A stretch of DNA of 64,000 bases from assembly GCA_013180625.2 (NCBI GenBank), contig SNVD02015899.1, forward strand, positions 58,779-122,778, in the 5' to 3' direction. The translations under genes were made by a program, and so were the position numbers. The notes under the pieces were generated by a model. The model ran no database searches. It had not been told where the DNA came from and worked only from the letters and a program-made list of their open reading frames with translations. The DNA is from Boswellia sacra (Eukaryota > Streptophyta > Magnoliopsida > Sapindales > Burseraceae). This document shows, piece by piece, positions 58,421 to 64,000 of this stretch. Numbering within the stretch: the first letter of the stretch is position 1; each line of letters opens with the position of its first letter.

Positions 58421-60572
58421 TCTCTCAACTGGGGTCGCCGGACTTACTGTTCACTCCGATCGTTTGGCGAATCAGCCTTTGAGATTTACATATGTTGTAG
58501 ATCAGAATATCCTGAGAAAACTTTCCTTCTTGACCCTCTTCAGATTCCGACCGGAAGGTGATCAAAACCGTCGAAAACAGTGTTCGGATTTACTATTCAT
58601 CCACTGCCAACCGGCGAGTGAAACGACGCCACCATCACCATCGTGTTGGCCTTGGCTCGATCTACAACTTTTCCTTCATCAGCACCACCGATTCATGCCG
58701 CAACACCTCCATTCAGGGCCACAAAGTTTCGGATTTTCACTATTCACTGTCGTCTGCCGCCTGTCACCGGCGAGTGGCATCTCACCTCCATCAAATTCTT
58801 GTAGATCAGGCAACGTTCTACAAGTTTTCCTTCATCAGCACTACTAGATTCGCGCCGCAACACCTCCGTTCAAGGCCTCAAAGTTTCAGATTTATTATTT
58901 ACCGCCACATCTCGTCGGAAAACGGCGAGTTGTATCTCACCTTCGCCACCATCTAGTAGATCGGACAACACTGACCAACTTTTCCTTCTTGGCCGTCATC
59001 TGATTCCAACGATAAACCCCTCAAATCGCCTCCTCTTCAATTCGGATATTACTGTTTATTGCAGTGGTTACTATTCATTTACCGGAGACACTGTTCATCA
59101 GCCCCGCCCAGTTTGTTCTTCAGGTTATTTCATGCATCTTTGCTTGTTGGTCGATTTCCTGATTCCTTGTGGTTTGGTCAATGGATTCGCATAAGACTAA
59201 TTGGGCCGATAAAGTTAAGATTACCGATTCGAGTAATCGATGCAAACTGTTAGGGATTACTCCCAAGAAACCGGTACAGTGCTTAAGATCCCGGATAAGA
59301 TCGTTGATGAAAATGTGGCCAAATGGCGTAGATGTCTTGTTGGTTTATTTCCGGGATATGTGATGCCTTTTCATGCTGCTCGCTCGTTGGCCATGCGTGC
59401 ATGGAAATCCAGCGGCTTGGAGGACGTCCGTTCTACAAACAAGGGGTTTCTCATCTTCCGCTTCCAAACGGAGGAAGAGGTTCATAACATAATTGCTCGC
59501 GGTCCTTGGATGTTCGGAGGTAAAACAATTATCTTACAACCTTGGAACCCGTATTTAGATTTTAATGCAAATCAATTGAGGTATATTCCTGTTTGGATCT
59601 GATTATATGGCCTGCCTTTCCCTTTGTGGACAACCAAAGGTCTTAGCATTGTTTCCAGCATGGTTGGACAACCTATGTCTTATGACAAGATGACTTCCGA
59701 TCTTTCCAGATTGGAGTATGCGAGGGTATGTGTTCTTCTTGATGTAAAGCGCCCTCCGATCCAGAACTTTGAGTTCAAGTGCAAACTCTCTCCTGAGCCC
59801 ATCCAAATTGAAGTCGAATATGAGTGAATTCCAAAACGTTGCTCCAAATGCCGCAGGTTTGGTCACCGTTGTCCAGAACCGGCAAAGACTCCAGTCCAGG
59901 ATAAGATTGAGGCTAGCACCTCTGATAGCACTCCTTCTGATGATGCCCCCTTGAATTCGGGTAAGGTTGCGACTGATGTCACTGAGAGTTCCAAAACTGT
60001 TGCTATTCCAGCAGATTCTTTAGTGCAAGTTGTGCCTCCTAAGGCTGCTACAGTTTTGAGCACAGAGTCAGTCTCAGAATCTGACTCTCTATCTCCTTTT
60101 GCGACCGACCAAGGTAAGTTTTTGGGTACTATCCATTATTCAACCAATCGCGAGGCATCTGTTTCGTCAGGGCGGATAAACACAGGACAACCTCTTGAGA
60201 CTTCTTCCTCCCGTTTTGAGCCTTTGAATAGGCTGAGTGATGAGGACCAATCTGATAGGATTGATCATACTCATACGGACACCCCAGCTACCCCGGTAAA
60301 GAAGGGTAAGAAGAAGAAAAACAAGAACGGCTGAAGCTCTTGTATTTTTATGATTTAAACCTTTTGTGGCCATTTATTATTTATGTTGTTAAGGCCGTTT
60401 ATGGCCTTTTTACTTTGTTTTAGGCCGCTTGTGGTCTATATTTTTTGATCTTTTGTTGGATTGTGTGTTTGGACTTTACGTCCTTCTTGTAATTCTTGGG
60501 GTATGCCCCTCGGATTTTTGTACATTTTAATTTTTTTGGATTTATATTACTAAGTAACTTTTTCAAAAAAAA
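58421..60572 (+). mobile_element. L1-type LINE, ORF1-only derivative
   Basis: A 2.15-kb insertion in the MULE gene intron. It has a 5' UTR with a repeated segment of about 158 bases (TTCCTTCATCAGCAC at 58671 and 58829), ORF1, a 3' UTR and a terminal A-run (60566-60574). There is no ORF2 (endonuclease/RT). Candidate target duplication AAGTAA(A)TTT: 58411-58420 and 60573-60581. Typical 5'-complete but ORF2-less L1 copy. Confidence 0.75.
59181..60334 (+). pseudogene. L1 ORF1 (DUF4283 + CCHC knuckle), damaged
   Basis: Starts MDSHKTNWADKVKITDSS at 59181, shifts frame near 59250-59265, then reads IPDKIVDENVAKWRRCLVGLF, the start of the DUF4283 domain. W-P-like PWMFGGKTIILQPW follows. Two in-frame TGA codons (about 59600 and 59825) interrupt it; a CSKCRRFGHRC zinc knuckle comes next, then a Ser/Thr/Pro-rich acidic region and a Lys-rich end (KKGKKKKNKNG) with the TGA at 60332-60334. 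ORF1 proteins bind the element's RNA. Confidence 0.8.
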
Positions 60573-60984
60573 AAGTAATTTAATTTTTTAGCACTTGATG
60601 GTTGTAGTTTTTTTTTTAACCATTAATGGTATCTTATGTTAATTTTTTCTTCTTTCCAGGAAGGTTGATTCGTTTTTTTGCTCACGAGTTCGGTTTGGTC
60701 ATCGGTTTGAGATTTGCTACCTCGGTGCCACCAATATCGAATGTCTTGAACCCATGCCATTTGTTGGATACGTACTTTGTGTTAGCCCTAAGGCTACATG
60801 ATAATTTTGATGATAACAATACACATTGATTAATTGAGATTTACTAACATGTTTATTTATGTGCAAGAGTAAGATCATTGAAATAATTTTAAAATCAAGA
60901 AGAGGCTTATTAAAATGAAGTGTTGAAGCTAAGGAGAAGACTACATGTTAAAGGCACCAAAGTTTAAGAACAAGGATTGACTCA

Positions 60985-61740
60985 AGGAATGTGACACATG
61001 AGCAATGTTCAATCAATTGGTCATATATATCTCTACAAATATCCAAATGACGTGATTCTTGAGCCTTTGGAAATCTTACTCAATTTATAACATTTCATAT
61101 GTTTTAATAAAATTCAAATTTCAAGTGCAAGGTTGTCCAAATCATCATGCAAGTTGAAAGACAAATGGAAGCAGCTGACATGAGCACCGAATACTCCTTT
61201 GGACATATCTTGAGCTAGAAAACTCAAAATGACTTGATTCTTATGGTATTGGAAAGATGACTTAATGAAGAACATTTCATATGTTTTGAAAAAATTCAAA
61301 TTTTAAACAGAAGGCCGACATAATTGACATGCAATTCGGTGACTGACACAGAGAAGAAAAATCAACTCACATGAGCACCGAATGGTGTTTTGGCCATATC
61401 TTAAGATAGAGATATCTAAATGCTTTGAATCTTAATGTTTTGGAAAGCTTATTCAAATATGCAGATCTTTTATGTTTGAAGAAATTCAAATTTCAAACGG
61501 AAGGCTGACAGAATTATCATTCAATTTGGTGGACTGACACAAGAAAGAAAAATCAAGTCACATGAGCACTGAATGGTGTTTTGGCCATATCTTGAGCTAC
61601 AGATATCCAAATGACTTGATTATTGATGCTTTGGAAATCTTATTCAAATGTGAAAATCTTTTATGTTTTACAGATTTTCAAATTTCAAACGGAACATTGA
61701 TAAAAATGGCAGACAAGATTACGGTTTTTATGGTGGGCAT
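60985..61740. repeat. 191-bp tandem repeat, four copies, in the solo LTR
   Basis: ACATGAGCACCGAATG-type starts at about 60987, 61178, 61369 and 61560 with CATATCTTGAGCTA and TTCAAATTTCAAACGGAAGG in each unit. Confidence 0.88.
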
Positions 61741-61789
61741 AAAATTTGGAGATGGTGTCTTCACTTGATTAAGTTTATCCTATTTGCCT

Positions 61790-61798
61790 ATAAAAGGA
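61790..61798 (+). promoter_or_regulatory. TATA box of the copia LTR
   Basis: TATAAAAGG, just after the 191-bp array; it would start the element's transcript around 61820. Inferred from position. Confidence 0.55.
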
Positions 61799-62019
61799 GC
61801 CCTTCTCCCATGCATGCATTCAGAAAAAAAAGAGCAAGAAGAAGAGAAGAATCTATCAAGCAAAAAAAAAAGCAAGAGAAATATCAAGTCTAGAGAGCAT
61901 TTATATTATTTATCTACTCTTTGAAGAGAGTTATACTTTTGTTGTAAAAATTATCTTTGTTCTTGTATTGTGGTGAGAGTGAGATATTATTGTAAAGGAT
62001 AATAGTTATCCTTGAGAGA

Positions 62020-62282
62020 ACTCTTGTTGTGTGTTATCAAGAGTTGAAGGAAGTTGCCTTGGTGAGGTTGTTCATCAAGAAGAACTCTTGGTGTGGTGTT
62101 ATCAAGAGTTGAAGGAAGTTGCCTTGGTGAGGTTGTTCATCAAGAAGAACTCTTGGTGTGGTGTTATCAAGCGTTGAAGGAAGTTGCCTTGGTGAGGTTG
62201 TTCATCAAGAAGAACTCTTGGTGTGGTGTTATCAAGAGTTGGAAGAAAAAGTCTTGGTGAGGTTGTTTCATCAAGCAAGTTG
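62020..62282. repeat. 65-bp tandem repeat, four copies, in the solo LTR
   Basis: GTTATCAAGAGTTGAAGG starts recur at about 62032, 62097, 62162 and 62227, each followed by TTGCCTTGGTGAGGTTG. Confidence 0.92.
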
Positions 62283-63907
62283 TAAAGATTTCTACAACTT
62301 AGTGGAAAGCTTAGCTCGTGGAGCTAGGAGCCCGTGGACGTAGGCAAGGTTTGCCGAACCACGTAAATTGAGTTTGCACTCTCTCTATCTCTTTTCTCTT
62401 TACATTTACTTGCACTTGTGATTGTTCATCATTATTATTCTTTTGATTGCATCTTTGATAAATTCTAATTTCATCTTCTTCACCTTTATTTTCAAAGAAA
62501 GAGTGAACTAATTTTGATCTTTCAAGAAAAGTTTTCTAAATCCGTTTTGATAAATAAAAACCCAATTCACCCCCCCTCTTGGGTTGCCATACCTGGGTCA
62601 ACACTTTGGGGGCGAGGACATGGAGCTTTGGCATTTCTATCCGAGACTTCGAACATTAAACGTGTCAACTATGCCAGACGAGGATGTTGTAAAGCTAACA
62701 TTGTATTATGTCTTCTAGCGGTTTTTCATAGGACGGGATCGACAACGATATGTCTCCCATAAGTGGTTGAAATATTGTCAATACATTGTATAGTTTTAAC
62801 AATTATCCATGGGGTTCGGTGTCTTATGATAAGACACTTAAATGGATGAAAACAACTTTGGATGGGAGGCTGGAAAAGTACAAGAAGCGAGCTGAAGTGG
62901 ATAAGAAGAAGACGATAGGAAAAAGGAAGCATTTGGAGACATATAACTTAGGGTGCCCCTACCCTATTTAGATACATACTGAAAAACAAATGTTGGATGT
63001 GTTTATTAGTTTCTTTAAATTGCATTTTTAAATACCTATTGCTATTAAAAACTCTTATGTTATTAAGGTTTGGTTGTATGAGGCCGTGTCGTACATTGGC
63101 GAGACATATAGGAGAGTGGACAGGTTGTTTGAGGAGAGGATACCCCACTTGTTGAAGTGGTAGACACAAAAAACTCTGTTAGAGGATATCATCAAATGCG
63201 ATGTCATGTTGGTTAGGAGGTTGGTATGTCAGGTTCCATTATTTGTTTTTCCTATTATCGGGCACAACGAGTCACTGTTTAATTTGATGACTTATTTATT
63301 GATGCAGGCTTATCCACTCGTCGTTTTGGAGCCATCTGAGGTAGAGCAGAGGACATATTAGTATATTAGGCTTGCTGTAGTAGTTGGCATTCGGAAAGGT
63401 GCACTTATAGCATGAGCGGCATATGTGGATGCTCCTTTATTACCCGATGAGAGGATTAAGCAACTTCCGACAGGGAATTCATCAGCTCCACCTCCTCATT
63501 GTTAGAGTTCCCCTATTAGACCTGAGGTTAGGCCAGTCATCAACACAGCCAATCCTGCAGATGATCGTGTGTAGTTTTCGTCACCGGCTTCCCTTGTTAG
63601 TTCTACACCTCCAGCATACGAGAGTCACGGTCATGAGGATCTATCAGAAACTCATCCTGCTGGATATAGTTGTGTCAATAGACTTGATGTGAGGGCAAAC
63701 ATGGACACAACCGATCCCCCCATCAGTCATGCACCTACCACGTTCGACAGCTATAGTCCTGCAAACAATTTGATTCCTTCTTTAGGTCACACGACCACCT
63801 ACCGTGACATTTCTCCTCTTGTACATGATGTCCCTTCAAGCTCGAAGGTATGTAATGAGAATTTACATTCGTATACTTTTTCATTTACGTTACTGGTTGG
63901 TTGGTTT

Positions 63908-64000
63908 TGTTAGCCCTAAGGCTACATGATAATTTTGATGATAACAATACACATTGATTAATTGTGATTTACTAACATGTTTATTTATGTGCAAGAGTAA
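63908..64000 (+). mobile_element. start of another LTR of the same copia family (cut by the window edge)
   Basis: TGTTAGCCCTAAGG and the following about 90 bases match 60780-60872 with one or two changes. Whether it is a solo LTR or the 5' LTR of a full element cannot be seen. Confidence 0.85.

Larger units (their letters stand above)
60780..62603 (+). mobile_element. 1.8-kb solo LTR of a SIRE/Maximus-like copia
   Basis: Starts TGTTAGCCCTAAGG and ends CCTGGGTCAACA, with a perfect 5-bp target duplication CTTTG (60775-60779 and 62604-62608). It contains a promoter-like CCTATAAAAGGAG at about 61789 and, near its end, CCAATTCACCCCCCCTCTTGGG text typical of this copia group. No internal region: recombination between LTRs removed the body. 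The same LTR starts again at 63908. Confidence 0.88.
58096..63900 (+). pseudogene. DUF1985-type MULE gene, broken by insertions
   Basis: Exon 58096-58377 after TTTTCTTGCAG encodes FRLFFTLKTPYDEHYHAII, QNMFRNRWFGFLLDIQELYF and LHNVLQWEV-like text typical of DUF1985. Donor GAAG|GTAAAA at 58378 and acceptor TTCTTTCCAG ending 60659 join in frame to GRLIRFFAHEFGLVIGLRF, the next part of the same domain. An L1 fragment sits in this intron. A solo LTR (60780-62603) then splits the exon; after it the same frame continues with EDMELWHFYPRLRTLN until a TAG at about 62718. Later pieces (WMKTTLDGRLEKYKKR about 62850; VYEAV/ERIP region about 63070-63160; VVLEPSEVEQRTY about 63325) are further exons with stops. 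Function of DUF1985 proteins is unknown; they travel with MULEs. Confidence 0.75.
56814..64000 (+). mobile_element. Mutator-like element with DUF1985 gene, left end and body (runs off the window)
   Basis: The left boundary near 56814 starts GGGAAAATTGAAAAAATT and continues with text like TATGGACACATTTTGAAAAC and ATGATGAAAATGCCC, which is the style of plant MULE terminal inverted repeats. Inside lies a spliced DUF1985-type gene, a family carried by Ulp1-protease-bearing MULEs. The right end, any Ulp1 domain and the target duplication partner are outside the window. Confidence 0.55.

Overview
The window is nuclear DNA of a flowering plant, most likely a eudicot. It is AT-rich, its genes have short GT-AG introns, and it is densely packed with plant transposon families (Ty1/copia, Ty3/gypsy of the Tat type, CACTA, hAT, Mutator-like and L1). 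I cannot name the species. All host genes seen belong to the 2-oxoglutarate/Fe(II)-dependent dioxygenase (2OGD) superfamily.

The host backbone is a decayed tandem array of AOP-like 2OGD genes on the + strand, each with three exons and the same phase-2 then phase-0 introns. In order: copy 1 (924-2356, complete coding potential but a GG instead of a GT splice donor), an exon-3 relic (8030-8268), copy 2 (19903-21607, intact), copy 3 (23219-24330, dead), a copy-3-like 3' fragment (37066-37500, dead), copy 4 (42009-43675, intact), copy 5 (46468-48012, dead) and an exon-2 relic (49146-49220). A gibberellin 3-oxidase-like pseudogene lies next to it on the - strand (49605-51589). Upstream and downstream flanks are shared between copies 3, 4 and 5, so the array grew by multi-kilobase segmental duplication.

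Transposons fill the gaps: copia 1 (3872-6753, one LTR, deleted pol) between two 1.1-kb direct repeats; a Tat-like Ty3/gypsy element (8528-17861, 5-bp target duplication AACCT); copia 2 (26479-35049, target duplication TTACC) carrying a nested 3.5-kb LTR-like insertion; copia 3 (35451-37065, truncated) at a duplication junction; a hAT MITE (40139-40747); a Mutator-type MITE (44673-45274); a CACTA derivative (51895-56569); and a Mutator-like element starting at 56814 and running off the right edge, whose DUF1985-type gene carries an L1 fragment in an intron and a 1.8-kb solo LTR.

The most unusual unit is inside the gypsy element. Between pol and the 3' LTR, on the strand opposite pol, lies a five-exon gene-like unit with its own TATA box, a 1.6-kb 5'-UTR intron filled with two GC-rich tandem arrays, four coding exons that join in frame into a 659-residue protein (Transposase_28-like domain, basic linker, coiled coil), and a stop convergent with pol. 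Pol carries a frameshift and a nonsense codon and lacks gag and protease, while this antisense frame is open throughout.
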